A stretch of 64,000 bases of DNA from Scortum barcoo (Eukaryota > Chordata > Actinopteri > Centrarchiformes > Terapontidae). The notes beneath the pieces are model-generated. The model was not told the DNA's origin. It was given only the letters and a program-made list of their open reading frames with translations, and made no database searches. Location: positions 9,608,880 to 9,672,879 of the forward strand of contig CM041538.1 of assembly GCA_023238725.1 (NCBI GenBank), read 5' to 3'. Shown here piece by piece: positions 50,964 to 62,704 of the stretch. The position numbers were made by a program, and so were the translations under genes. Every line of letters starts with the position of its first letter. Positions within the stretch are counted from its first letter, which is position 1.

Positions 50964-51369
50964 GTAAGTAACTGTCTCCACGGCTACAGTCACTATGGCG
51001 CGACGGGGTCTCGAGGCAACTGTTGCTACCCTCGAACGTCGACGTCAGAGGCCCTCACTCTGTGAGGGGAGGGGCCAACCCGATACAAGACCCGCCCACT
51101 CAAATACGGATATGCGTTTGAATTGAGCCACGAGGGGGCGATGTTAGATAGGGAACTGCTTGATCCATATGAAATTCAAGTTTGAAACACATCATTCACA
51201 CGTATTGATCAAGTGTGTCTACACACAATTGAAAGATGTTAAGTTGATCTCAATAAACAGACAGAATAATTTACAGAAATTTAGAAAAAAAGAAACATGC
51301 AGCTAAAACAAAAAAGCTAAACGAAGAAAAAAAAACTATTTCAGACAGGTGACAAAGGAAAAAATCTGA

Positions 51370-51690
51370 ATGTTTGACTCCAGTAAAGAAATCTGGTGGC
51401 TCTGGTATGCTGTGGGGATCATGTTACTTGTATAGTCTGGCTTGTCACTTTCCCCCTAAAAGGAAATTATCACTGCAGATCAATACAAAGTTGTTCTGAG
51501 CGATCACCTTTATCTTATTATGAAACATTTCTATTCTGATGAGAGTGGTCTCTTCCAGAATGCCAATGCCCCCGTCCGTAGGACACAGGGGGGTCGCTGG
51601 TTTCATGAGAACACCTCAACCCAATTGAACACCTGTTGGAGAATCAATGCCAAGGAGCACTGAAGCTGTCCTGTCAGAATGTGGTGGCTT
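51370..51690 (+). mobile_element. Degenerate Tc1/mariner transposase fragment
   Basis: The sequence resembles the C-terminal half of fish Tc1/mariner transposase genes. It has words such as ctctggtatgctgtggggat, gtggtctcttccagaatgcc, aatgcccccgtccgtaggac, and ctcaacccaattgaacacct, the last corresponding to the LNPIEHLWE block around the third catalytic acidic residue. Frame breaks are present and no ends were found. Confidence 0.55.
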
Positions 51691-52458
51691 AACACACAGA
51701 GAAAATAACAAAGTTAAGAAACAAGTTTTGCAAACGGTAATAACAATTATCTAAAATAGAAACATTTACAATAATATGATTAATAAATATAAGAAAGTGT
51801 GTGCAAAAGATGTTTTTAAAATGAAAGAGCTGTACATTTTGCGCAGGAATATGCAAAAGAAAAAAAAAGTGCCATGTACAGATATAAAAGTTCAAAAGAT
51901 GTGCTTTCTTGATAGCATTCAGATATATTCCAACACTTAAATTAAGTGTCAGTGAAGTTAGACTCACATTTTTTAAAACTTAAGATTACTGTGAGAAACT
52001 ACTTGAATATACACCTTTACCTGCTTTCTTCCAGATATTGATTTATTTTAACTCCTTACCTTATTCTTCCATTTATTAGGTTTTATTATTTCATTCTCTT
52101 ATTGTTATAATCTATATATGTTACTGTTTTTATTATCTTTGTTTTCTATTTAAAATTAGTAAAAGAAATAAACAAACAAGTTTTTTATACATGTAAATAG
52201 TCTTGTGCAAAAGAGTGCAACTAGCCTTGATTTTGCATTACATATCTTCAGCACATGGTGGCAGCATGTGTCCATGGAACAAGTTGCCCACAGTGCATCA
52301 GATGAAGATTACTTTATCATCATCATCTGGACAAACTGAAGAAAAATGCTTAACTGAGATACTGCAGATAAATGGCAAAACAAGAGTTAGTGTGACTCTC
52401 GCTTATCTTTTTCTTTTTATGTTGAACATAGGCTCAACATATCTTAATCGATATAAAC

Positions 52459-52490
<32 letters not shown>

Positions 52491-52735
52491 GACAATACAA
52501 TTTTAGACTCATTTTTGGGGAGGCATGGTCGCACTGGGTAGACTTTTTCCTCTGTCATGGGTGTTTGTTCATGACTTAGTTAGCCCTTGAAGAAATACAA
52601 ATTTCTTGTGCATATATGTTTTTGTGTGTATGTGTGTGTGAATCAGATTTATTGTCCAGCAGGTTTTAACATACAGGGAATTTGCCTCATATTTCGGTGC
52701 AAGATGTTAAGAGAAAATCGATATTAAAATAGAAT

Positions 52736-52910
52736 ATGAGTGTGAGTGGTTTGTCTGTCTTTCTATTTCAGCCCTGTGACTGATTGGCGTCCAGTCCAGG
52801 ATGTACCCTGCCTTCTCGCCCAAGTGACAGCTGAGATAGGCTCCAGCACCCCCTTGTGATCCTGTGTGTCAGGATAAAGCGGGAATAGAAAATGGACAGA
52901 TAGATGGATA
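52736..52910 (+). mobile_element. 3' part of a tRNA-derived SINE-like fish repeat
   Basis: Contains the familiar teleost tail: cctgtgactgattggcgtcc, cagctgagataggctccagc, aggataaagcgg and a GGATAGATGG-like 3' end. The 5' tRNA-like head is missing. It shares its body with the reverse-oriented copy at 54624-54920. Confidence 0.65.
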
Positions 52911-52957
52911 TTAAAATAGAAATTTACAATAAAATATATGGAACATTTCTTTTTATA

Positions 52958-52958
<1 letters not shown>

Positions 52959-53001
<43 letters not shown>
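52959..53001. repeat. (TA)n microsatellite, ~20 units
   Basis: An uninterrupted AT dinucleotide run, the longest in the window. It lies just downstream of the SINE-like tail at 52910 and upstream of the candidate 5' exon at 53100-53220. Confidence 0.9.
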
Positions 53002-53004
<3 letters not shown>

Positions 53005-53099
53005 AGTTGTACATAGTTGACAGTGTCCCTTGTGATTCCCCAACCTTTATTTTTTTTGTTTATTTCAAAGGCAGTGTGCTCCATGTGATGCAGGCTGAG

Positions 53100-53220
53100 T
53101 GTCAGGTGACAGTGGAGGTGTCACACTGACTCCAACAGGTGTGACAGATCAGTTCAGACCCTCTGCAGGTGAGAGAGAGCAGACACAGCCCGCAGACAGA
53201 CCCAAGACACTCTCCTTCCG
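53100..53220 (+). promoter_or_regulatory. Candidate 5' untranslated exon/promoter of the acsbg2-like gene
   Basis: A strong donor (tccttccg|GTAAGTccct, GT at 53221) ends a CA/GA-rich segment without a coding ORF. GCTAGTTAGC and TTAGC motifs occur just downstream at 53607-53630, like those in the rfx2 promoter. This is a plausible first noncoding exon spliced to 61649. It is inferred only from the donor and from position. Confidence 0.3.
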
Positions 53221-54623
53221 GTAAGTCCCTCCAGCTCTGATCCATTACCGGCTTTTTTAGGTACTCTCCTCATCTGTCACTCGGTGTACCCAGCCACATG
53301 TTACTGACTTTATATATTGAGTTGTTTGCATGTGGTTGTGAGAGCCAAGCTCAACAGTGATCTTTTAACAAAGCTAAATTAAAGTTATGATACACCGTTT
53401 ATCTGAATGGAAAGTGACTTTAATCATCACACAGGGACTTAAGGCTCAGCAATTTAACGGCGACACGGTGTATTGATGCTTTAATGTAATCTCTTTAATA
53501 CAAATTGCACTTTCTTTCTAACTCTGGTGTTCAGCAGACTCACCGGTAGTTAAGCCGCAGAAGAACGGAACAACAGTGACGCATCAACGGAGGCTAGATC
53601 CCTCTGCTAGTTAGCCTCTGCTTTGTTAGCATCACTTGGGTTCACACTCGGTCTTTCTTTCTTAAAATTTGAAACTAATTACCGCCTATTGAGAGGTTTC
53701 TCTCCATACCTGAAGATACATTGGATTTTAGGACTGTACTTGGTAGTTAAATTTGAAAAGCTCCTCATTTTACCAAAGTAAAAGATTATTATTTTGTTAG
53801 CATTCAACAACGTCTCTCTCCTCACAAAGCCTTCTGGGAGTTGTAGTTTTGGCTGCTAATCCTTTGAGCGTTGCTGTCTTAGGTATGGACGAGGTATTGT
53901 TTTTATTTACTTAGCTATACGTTTATTTTTCTTTTAGGGGTGGTACTTGTACTTTACTGGAGTCTTTTCATTTTCTGCTACTGTATACTTATACTCTACT
54001 ACATTTCAGAGGGAAATATTGTACTTTTTACTTCACCGCATTTATTTGACATTTATAATTGCTATTTATCTCTATACATAAAGATTTTACACACTACTAT
54101 AATTAATAACTGATAAACTAACATACATATGATCACCTTATTGGTGGCAGAGGCTCTGTCCTTTGGGACATGGCTTGGGAAAAGGGCCACAGTATGGAGT
54201 TATTGAAGTCACTGGACTGGAAGCTGTCGGTTCCCCTCCTGGGCTCTGTTGAACCCCAGCTGCCTGAGGGGTTACTGTCACTCCATCATCCCTCCCATAG
54301 ATGCATGTCTACAGGTCTGATTAATTAAGAATGATTAACTAGTAGGTCTAAATACGTTTTCTTCTAAAATCAGATGGTTAGATGACTTGGTTTGAATTAA
54401 ATGACCAAACAGTTTATGAAATACTTAAGATAGCTTCCCACCGATTACAACATTAACATGCTCATAACATGCTATGGTGTTAATAAAATTATACAATAAT
54501 ACAAAATAATAAAAACACTGAACATAACATGCACCTTTGATGTTTTAATTTAAGTATATTTTAAAGGTATTTAAAGATTTTATTTTTATTAGTAGTATTT
54601 TGACAGTGAAGTATTGAAGTAAG

Positions 54624-54920
54624 CCCTGCTTATCCTGACACACAGGGTCAACAGGTCACAGGGTCACAGGGGGTGCTGGAGCCTATCTCAGCTGTCATTG
54701 GGTGCAAGAGGCAGGGTACAAAACTGGACTGGACGCCAGTCAGTCACAGGGCTGACATATAAAGAGACAGGCACACCACTCACACTCACATTCAGTTACC
54801 AGTTACCAGTTAACCTAACCTGCATGTCTTTGGATTGTGGGAGGAAGCTGGAGTACCCAGAGAGAACCCACGCAGGCGCAGGGAGTCAGTGCTAACCACT
54901 AAACCACTGTGCCGCCCTAG
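54624..54920 (-). mobile_element. SINE-like fish repeat flanked by a target-site duplication
   Basis: On the minus strand it opens GGGCGGCACAGTGGTTTAGT and TGGTTAGCACTG (tRNA-like head, B box lost), then TGCGTGGGTTCTCT, CCCACAATCCAAAGACATGC and GATAGGCTCCAGCACCCC. It is bounded by identical 9-bp TGAAGTAAG copies at 54615-54623 and 54921-54929, as expected for retroposition. The internal atgtctttggattgtgggag block is typical. Confidence 0.7.
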
Positions 54921-57900
54921 TGAAGTAAGTACTTTTACTAAGTCTGAATACTTCCTCCACCACTGCGTCTCATGCATGTTTTTTAGTGTTAATGTCTGTT
55001 AGCGCAATGATTTATAGGCCTGATTCCTGCTTGTAAAATATGAACAGATAACACCAGGACAGTTTTCTTTGTGGATGACACAGATAAGAAATAGACTCTG
55101 TTCACTCAATAGATCATTTTTATTGCTTAATTTAGTGACCATTAGTGTAAGCTACATATTTGATTCCCATAAAAAAAGTGGCAGAAGTACTCAGTTCTTT
55201 TATTGTCGTAATGAAATTTACTTGAGTAAATGTATGAAAGTATTAGTGTCAAAATGCCAAAAGTACAAGTACCCATTTAATAGAACGAGTTCCATTTCAG
55301 AGTATGATTATTGATGCATTAAAATGTACATCACTTAAATGTTTCAGCTGGTTACATGCCTTTATGTATTGCTGGGTAGCTTACAAATTTCCTCCTGTGG
55401 ATCATTAAAGTGTTATTGCTAATAATAATCTGATTTCTATTTGATCTGATTCACAGTGCAGAAGAAGTGTAAAGTAGCAGAAAGTATCTCATCTCATTAT
55501 ACCATAGTACAACCTTTAAATTTGTACATATATATACTTTACTTTCTACCGCTGCTCAGCTGACAGTTCTGTCTCTGCAGAGCGTGGGATGAGAGACAGG
55601 ATGTCACTGACCGGCAGTAACCTCAGTGCAGGATGCATCAGCACTAAACACATCCTGCAGCATTTCAGTTTGTTCGCGCATGAGTACACCGGATCAGCTG
55701 GTCTCTGCGCGTCACGTGATGCTGTGGTGTGGTGGCTCTACGTTTTCGTCTCTTGTGGCAATTGGCTGAGACTGATCTTTCTATAGAGTGGTGATGGCAT
55801 GTGAGTGTGACAAACTGTTTGATGGTGTGTGTGACTTCATGACAGCATCTGCACGCGTCAGATATTTTTAGACTCATCTTAAAAACAATAAGGCCCATGA
55901 AAATAAGTCACTAAATAATGATGGCTGTTTTTTTAAATAAATATAGTACGCATATACAGACACATTTTCCTATGATGTACTGTTTGTTGATGTTTTTTCA
56001 GTTGATTTTTGAATGAATTTATCTACTGAGGGGTTTATTTTCTTGTGAGGTTAAATGTAAAGAGTCAGCTTACAGAATTTAAGGGTCAGAATTTTGGGGG
56101 TTTTTTTATGCCATGTATTTTAATCAGTATGAGTTGGAAATTTGTGTCCTTTCTGCTTCCCCCTGCTTGCACTTCTTGACCTATTGAACAGTGAAAGCAA
56201 GAATTTAGGAAATTATATGAAGGAAATACCTTTGGTCTAATAGTTTCTTTTTCTGTTTAACCTCTGGTGCTGTTTGAGTATTTGATTGATGATTTTTTTC
56301 TGTGTATCAATTGCAACATACTCTAATTTGAAGTTAACGACAGGTTAAAAATGGAAAGTCTTCACAGCCGGAAATCCCCACACATGCTTCCCTCACAGAG
56401 ACAGGCAGGTTTTCTTACAAGGGGTCATGACCTGTTCTTCACTCTTATTTTCATTCTTTTTATTGTATTGTAAGCACAGTGTTTACCGGCAAACATTTCC
56501 TGCAGTTGGTTCCTCTTCAGAGCCGCTGACTTTGTTTAATTACCCTGCATATCAGGTCAGGGCTCAGAAGAACGAGAAGTACAAGACTGACTGGTCAATC
56601 TATGTGATTTGGCTTACGGTTCTGACTTTTAGTGTGAGAGGTAAAATTAGGTTTGCAAACAGTGTTACGAGCGATGAAGTCGCAGTGTTAACTTCAACAC
56701 AAATTTCAGTTTTCCTGAATACCTAGACTCAGTTGTTCAAATATATTTAATGCTGCTGGGATCCATTCAGCAGTGTTTTTATTTTGATTAGAGGCTTTAG
56801 CATCCATTGCATTATACTATTTTGCAGTGGTGGAGCAAGTATTTAGGTAACAATGCCACACTGTACTATTATTTATGCCATTTAAGACAAATAAAAGCAG
56901 CAAATGAAGTAATGAAGATTGGAAAGAGGGAGATCAATGTGTATTGTTTTTAACAATGTAGGTTACAGGATGTGAGCGTCTTTGCAGTGTGCATAAGAAT
57001 GAAGATCTCCGTCAGTGGAAAGTCATATAACCAAGCCAGCACAGCTGCACTTATAATCTGCCCTCGGAAACGTTTTGCATGTAGTTTGTCCGACAGTAAC
57101 CTCTAGCTGCAGCGTGTGTTTCAAGTGTGTGTGTGTGTGTGTGTGTGTGTTGAGGAGTATATCTGTAGGGGGATGGGTTTGAGTTTCACAGCATCATCTG
57201 TCAAGTGTGTGTATGTGTGTGCGTGTATCCTCAGAGCCACTTCCCCCACCTTAGTCATTTGGTTTGCGTGGCCTTATATGGGAAATGGATCTTGTGGTGT
57301 GAGCCGTTTTAGCCTATCAGACTGCTTTTGGGTGATAAAGGGGGGTGGGGAGCGTGTCTGGAGGAAGCTGGGTGGGGTTTTCAGGGGGTGGAACCAACCA
57401 ACCGAGCCGGCTGCTGTTTGAAAATGAATGATATGTGGCTCAAGTTGTAGAAACGGTGAGCTGTTGGCGTATTTGTTTGTGTGTGTGTGTGTGTTGAGCG
57501 GCAAATTGAAGCCACAACATTTACAGGGAGGGAAAAAGGAAACGTGTTCGACTCTAGAGAAAACCTTTGGAAAATAATCCGATTCCAGCAATGCAATGTG
57601 AGTATCTCAATTTATTTTCTCAGTTCATATTTCATGTAGCTGATGTAGTCCTCCTGTCCTCCAGCTTTCACTTACATACTTCGGGTTTGATAAGAAGGGG
57701 GTTAGTGATGATCGCTGAGAAGACACCTTTCTTATATGTGTGTTTCATGTTTGGTACTCCAGGTTTTATACGAAGCAAGATTGTTTAAATTCCTCAGGTT
57801 TTATGCCTTGGTTTGACTTCCCTGCTCATCTTTGGCTCAACCCTTCCCCATCATTAGATCTACAGTTGTAATTAAATGGAGCTCTTTTTTTTTTTTAGCC

Positions 57901-58804
57901 TGATCTGAGCACAGCTGTGATTCACAAGGTTTAATCTGGTCATTTAAAGAGATGTGAAGCGTGTGTCTCACTCACCCTCCCTACAACATGTGGACAGCTG
58001 CTCGCTTGCAAAAGGGTGTGACCCAACCGGCAGATCCATGTGAATTTGCCAAATGGCAATGTGACATTAAAGGGAAGCATTTTACCATTTTATTGAAACC
58101 CCTGCATTAGCTTTCAAATGCTGAAAACTGGATCAAAATCGTTGAGCCCGACGTGGTGACTGTACAGTGAGGATGCTGAGGATTACGCCCTGTCGTAAAC
58201 TGCTCCGCTGGGTGCTGTTCAGAGGCAGCAGCTGGCTGATGCGGATCTTTCAGGGACGTGTTGATGGAAAAGCAATTTGTCTCACTTGTGTTTTGAGTCA
58301 CAACATTAGGTTCAGATAGTCAAGTGGAGATGGTCGTCTTCTTGGACAAGGGGGAACAATGTGTAAGACAAAAGTGAAGGGAGGGGTGGGGTTTTGTCTG
58401 GTCTGTTTGACAGGGATTAACCTAATTGAAGTTTGCAGGCATGGTGGTATTGTGTCAGGTAGAGCCACTTGTTTGGTTTTAAACATTCATGTTTTTGGGT
58501 GAGAGGGGGCTCTTCTTCTACATTAACCACCGATGAAACTGAAGATTTATGTGTTATCTTTCCAACTGTTGCATTTTCCCTTTCTGAATCCAGCAGCTGG
58601 TGCAACGCTCGACTCTGCCCCACATTCATAATCCTCCCCTGATTGCATGAATGCGGTTGTAATAATGATGTCAGTTTGTGCAGTGCTAAATCCGTCAGAT
58701 AATTCATCCTTGGCGTTAGTCGCGCTGGCAACTGGCAAGGAAACTTGACAGAAGCCACACAAGAAAGGAAAATGCTTCCTGTCTTTCTGGCCTTCAGAAA
58801 TATC

Positions 58805-59075
58805 AAGTAGAAATGATTAGGCAGTTAATTGATTTGTTGGACGAAATTCACCACAACTATTCTGATGATCGATTCATCGTTTGAGCTGTTTTCAAGCAAA
58901 ATTGCCTCTCTGATGTGAAAGTTTTCTGCTTTTCCCAGTCTTATATAACCGTAAACTAAGCAAAACATTTGAGGAAGTCTCCATAGGTTTACGATTTATG
59001 GTTATTTTAATGACAAAAGAATTAGTTAGTCGACAGGTTCACTGATACTGAAAATGATGATTAGTTACAGCCCTA
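58805..59075. repeat. Dispersed AT-rich repeat copy (ATTAATCGATTA class)
   Basis: The left end has gattaggcagttaattgatt and the right end has gatgattagttacagcccta. The body includes tctgatgatcgattcatcg and tttcaagcaaaattgcc. It matches the 18226-18425 copy in overall plan. A partial copy ending atcatcagttgcagccctat lies at 61300-61375. Confidence 0.5.
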
Positions 59076-61671
59076 CTTTGCAAGACTCCCTGGTTTTTTT
59101 GCATTCGGTTGATGAGAAGTTGAAGTGAAGGGGAAGCCCACAGACATGTCCCATGAGTGGGATCAGTAAACCACAGCACTAGGGGAAACAGATTATGATA
59201 AACCTGAAAGTGATAGTTTACCACAGCAGGCAGGAGATTTTATTTATAACTCAGCAAACTGATGGTGTGAGGTGTTTGTCACTGCCTGGCCAGAAGCTGA
59301 GGGTTGTCACACCAGAGCTAAATCAGAAGCATGCATCTCGAGGCTTGAGTCGTAATCTGAACGTGCTCATGTGAAGATAGTTCATGAGACCAAAATGGTT
59401 TGAATGGGGAAATGAAATGGGGACAAGCAAGAAATAGCCTCAGGGCTTTTTCCAGTCTGATGTTAAAGGCTATATTCGTCCAGGAGGGTACAAATGACTG
59501 AACCTTTTCTCAAGATCAGTGTCACACCCCTCACCCCGGGACCAAAACAATGACACTAAAGAAATGAGGGGGGGTGGGGTTTAAATTCCCACCAAGACCG
59601 ATACCAATACCCACTCTATATCTGCCTGTCTCCACCCTCAAATGAATACTGCTGGAAACCCACAGCTGTGTCCTTGAGGAATCTGCAGCTGCATTTGATG
59701 GAGGAAGAAGGAATAAAATGGCACCTTTGCATGTCCACATGAACAGTAAGATCACCCTGTGACACCTGTCTCCTTGGCTGAGAGACCTTTAGGCCTCAGT
59801 AACGACGTCTCCTCGGGGTCAGCTGGCTGCTCGCCACATAACTGAAGCAGTATTGATTTTTTTTTTTTTTAAGTTAATGACTTTTCTCAATTTCCTCAGA
59901 ATTTCAGGGAAGCTGTCAATTTCTTTCCTGCCATTTTAGATACATTTCACACATGAAAGACTGCATTTGACCTGTTTTCTTAGCCATATGTTGGAAGGTG
60001 TGGTTTGTGAATACGTGTCGAACTCTAAAGAATGCTGGAAAATATTTTCGCCCCTGCTCTCTGACCTCCCGGGGTCTGTTTCTTTCCACTTAGCCCAAGC
60101 TCAGTTGTCCCCAGCAGGCGAGTCATGATAGGCTGTCACCACAATAGGCAGACGAAGCCGCTGGTATGTGTTTTCAGCTCTTTTAAATAAACAGGCCGGC
60201 AGGAGCTCAGCCCTGTCATTGACCAAAGAGGGGGGCCTGAATGAGTGGGGGCGTCACGGAGGTGAGGGTTTGTCAGTGGCTGAGCGGTGAAGGTTTATTG
60301 TTTAGGTGGATTTGCTGCGTTTCCTGTGATGAGGTAATGACAATGGCAGAACAGGACTCTACCTCCAACTCTTTTCAAATGGAGCTGTTTTCACACCTTA
60401 ACACCATGTTAGTAACGCAGGATCATTGATGGAGGATAAAAAGGTCATCTTTGTCAGTCTTTTCTCAGAATCCGGTTTCATAATCACATTTAGTTTTGTT
60501 CACATGGCCTTCTTTGGATTTTGACAGGGTGGAGCAGTGGAAATGTCAATCAAAAAGGTGTTTTGTTGACCAGACATGGCAATGACAGGCAATCTATTAT
60601 TCGCCACAGGACAATGTTTTCTGTAACATGAATTTCCACTCTGCAGGCTTCATATGTTCACCACACCGTTGCCATACAACCAAATTTTGTCAACAGAGCA
60701 GTCGTAGTATAGACAAAGACTGTTTGTTCAGCAGCTCATAAAGCAGCTGTAAAGGTTGATAAGAGACAAGCTAGACAGAGTAGTGGTCCTTTGAGGGATT
60801 TCCTGTTGGTGTGTTACACATTTCAGTTCTTCATTTTCTGTATTCCTTCAGCAGAGTTCAGTCATGGTTTGTTATCAATATGTAGAGTCACGTATGTCTT
60901 AGTGAAATGTCTAAATAACTGATTAAACACTGCACAAGAGCCAAAAACAAGTATGGATGTGTAAACGTAACCCCAGCTACGACTGCTGGAAAAAGTTTAT
61001 GACCCTGTGCCAACAACAGTCAGGTGTGAGTCTTGTGAGCACTAGAAGCTGCCGGCTGTCGCATGCTGGTGTTACTGTGTCGCAATTAGACCAGAGGAGT
61101 AATCTTTATTTTCCTTTTGTAAAAGTCAGAGGGTATCTTCCTTCTCAAACGAGGCCAAATGCCTACTCCAAAAGAGCGTTTGTGACAAGTTTTTATTATC
61201 AAGAAAAAGGCATCCGCAACATAAAATAAGGATACATCTACACATGAAATGAATTACGTCACCTTGGCTTTTAGTTCAGTTTAACAGGCCTTTTTCACAA
61301 TTTACTCATGATTTTTTCAATAGAGTAAATGATGAATCTCTTTGTTGAGAAAATAATCATCAGTTGCAGCCCTATACTAAATGATAATGACCAACACAAA
61401 AAGCTCAGAAAGAAGAAGACAGATGAGATGTGAACTATTTAAAAAGAGTTTTTGTGAGACTGTTTGTACCTCTTAGCTGATGCCCCTGATACAGTATTGG
61501 TAAATTCGTTGTTGCTTGTGTGTATTTATCCTCTCCCTCATGTGAATCAGCCATAACTTTACTTTGTTGCAGATGCTTGTATGTGATGTTCTTGTCAAAC
61601 ACACAGTAGCTAACAAAGCCCCCCCTCCACGTCTCTCCTCTCTTTTAGTGACCGCGTGTGAGCCCACCGCC

Positions 61672-62704
61672 ATGTCCGAAGCCGCGGTGATGGAGCCTCC
61701 CAGAGCAGGCGCCTTCCTGGAGTCATCCTGTGGTGTAGGAGACAGCGCTGCCTCCCTCGATGACGTCATTGTGGACGCAGAAAAGTACGTCCACACCAAC
61801 GTGTCCAGGACACTTTGGCACCGCTGTCTCAAGAGCTCTGGTTCCCAACCTGGGGGAAAGGTCTCAGGATGACCAATAAGTTATAGAAGAAGAGTAAACA
61901 CCTTGTTCAGCTCCATGAATTTATATTTGGTTGTTACCTGTTTAAAATACTGAAGGGTTTTTACTTCTTCTGGCCTCTAAAAATAATTCAAATCAAGCTA
62001 TTTCAGAACATAAAGATTTTTTGCTTGAAATCACAGAAATATGTATTTTTGTATTTTTTTAAAGGGTGACGTGCAGAAAAGGTTGGGAACCACTGGTCTA
62101 GAGTCAGATGTTGTCAAGGATTACAATATCACTACGTTGATCAATAGTTGGAAGGGCTTTTTGGAACGTAGCATCACTGTCTTTCACTAAGATTTGAATA
62201 CGACAGGGAAATCACAGGATGCAGATGGCAGTCAAATAAACCGCAGGGTAGAGCTCGAGGTCTGTAGTAGTTCATATAATTGTAGGAATGGTTCAGTCAC
62301 AGTGGTTTGGTCTTGAAGCTTTAATTTAATGCAACAATAACGTAAACCTTACTTTGAAACTATCACTGTGAGTGTTTACAGTTGAGATGAAGGTATAAAA
62401 TGTACTTTTGGGATGATGAACAGTGTTTTGGGAGCTGAGATTTTTCCCCATTCGTGACTCAGCGCTCTGTCGGGGTTCTGCCTGTGTTTCTCCCCGAGGA
62501 TGCAGCAGTCACTTCGGGGATCCACTCTCCTGTGTTGAGTGACGTGTTTTTTTTTGTTGTTTTTTTTCCCTTTCATTTTCTTTAGTGAGTCTTCAGAGGA
62601 GGAGTCCCCAGGGGAAAGGGAAGAGGAGAGCAACACACAGGATGAAGTCAACAGCACCAAGACTACCAAGGTCTCCGCTGACCAGACGTCAAACACACAA
62701 ACAG
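61672..62704 (+). CDS. acsbg2: Probable acsbg2-like gene, first coding exons (partial; N-terminal acidic region)
   Basis: Two exons join in phase. The first, 61649-61784 (coding from ATG 61672, in the good context ccaccgccATG), encodes MSEAAVMEPPRAGAFLESS and then DSAASLDDVIVDAE. The second, 62586-62704, encodes ESSEEESPGEREEESNTQDE and continues to SADQTSNTQT. Donors are AA|GTACGT and ACAG|GTGGGG; acceptors are ctcttttag and tttctttag. The peptide is acidic and Ser-rich and probably disordered. No AMP-binding motif is visible, because the enzyme core would lie past 64000. The name rests on synteny (RFX2 and ACSBG2 are head-to-head neighbours in human) and on a general memory of acidic N-termini in fish ACSBG2. 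The gene would encode a long-chain/very-long-chain acyl-CoA synthetase. Reality of the coding exons is fairly sure; the name is tentative. Confidence 0.5.

Larger units (their letters stand above)
53221..61648 (+). other. Upstream/first intron region of the acsbg2-like gene
   Basis: Holds the SINE copy (54624-54920), repeat copies at 58805-59075 and 61300-61375, (GT)n at 57125-57150 and 57478-57493 and a T-run at 59859-59870. An acceptor-like ctgtctctgcag at 55569-55580 is followed by ATG-containing sequence, but no convincing exon. No other gene was recognised. Confidence 0.5.

Noticed and set aside
55589..55786. Possible coding exon after ctgtctctgcag
   Set aside because: There is an acceptor and an ATG, but no convincing donor and no recognisable or phase-linked protein sequence.
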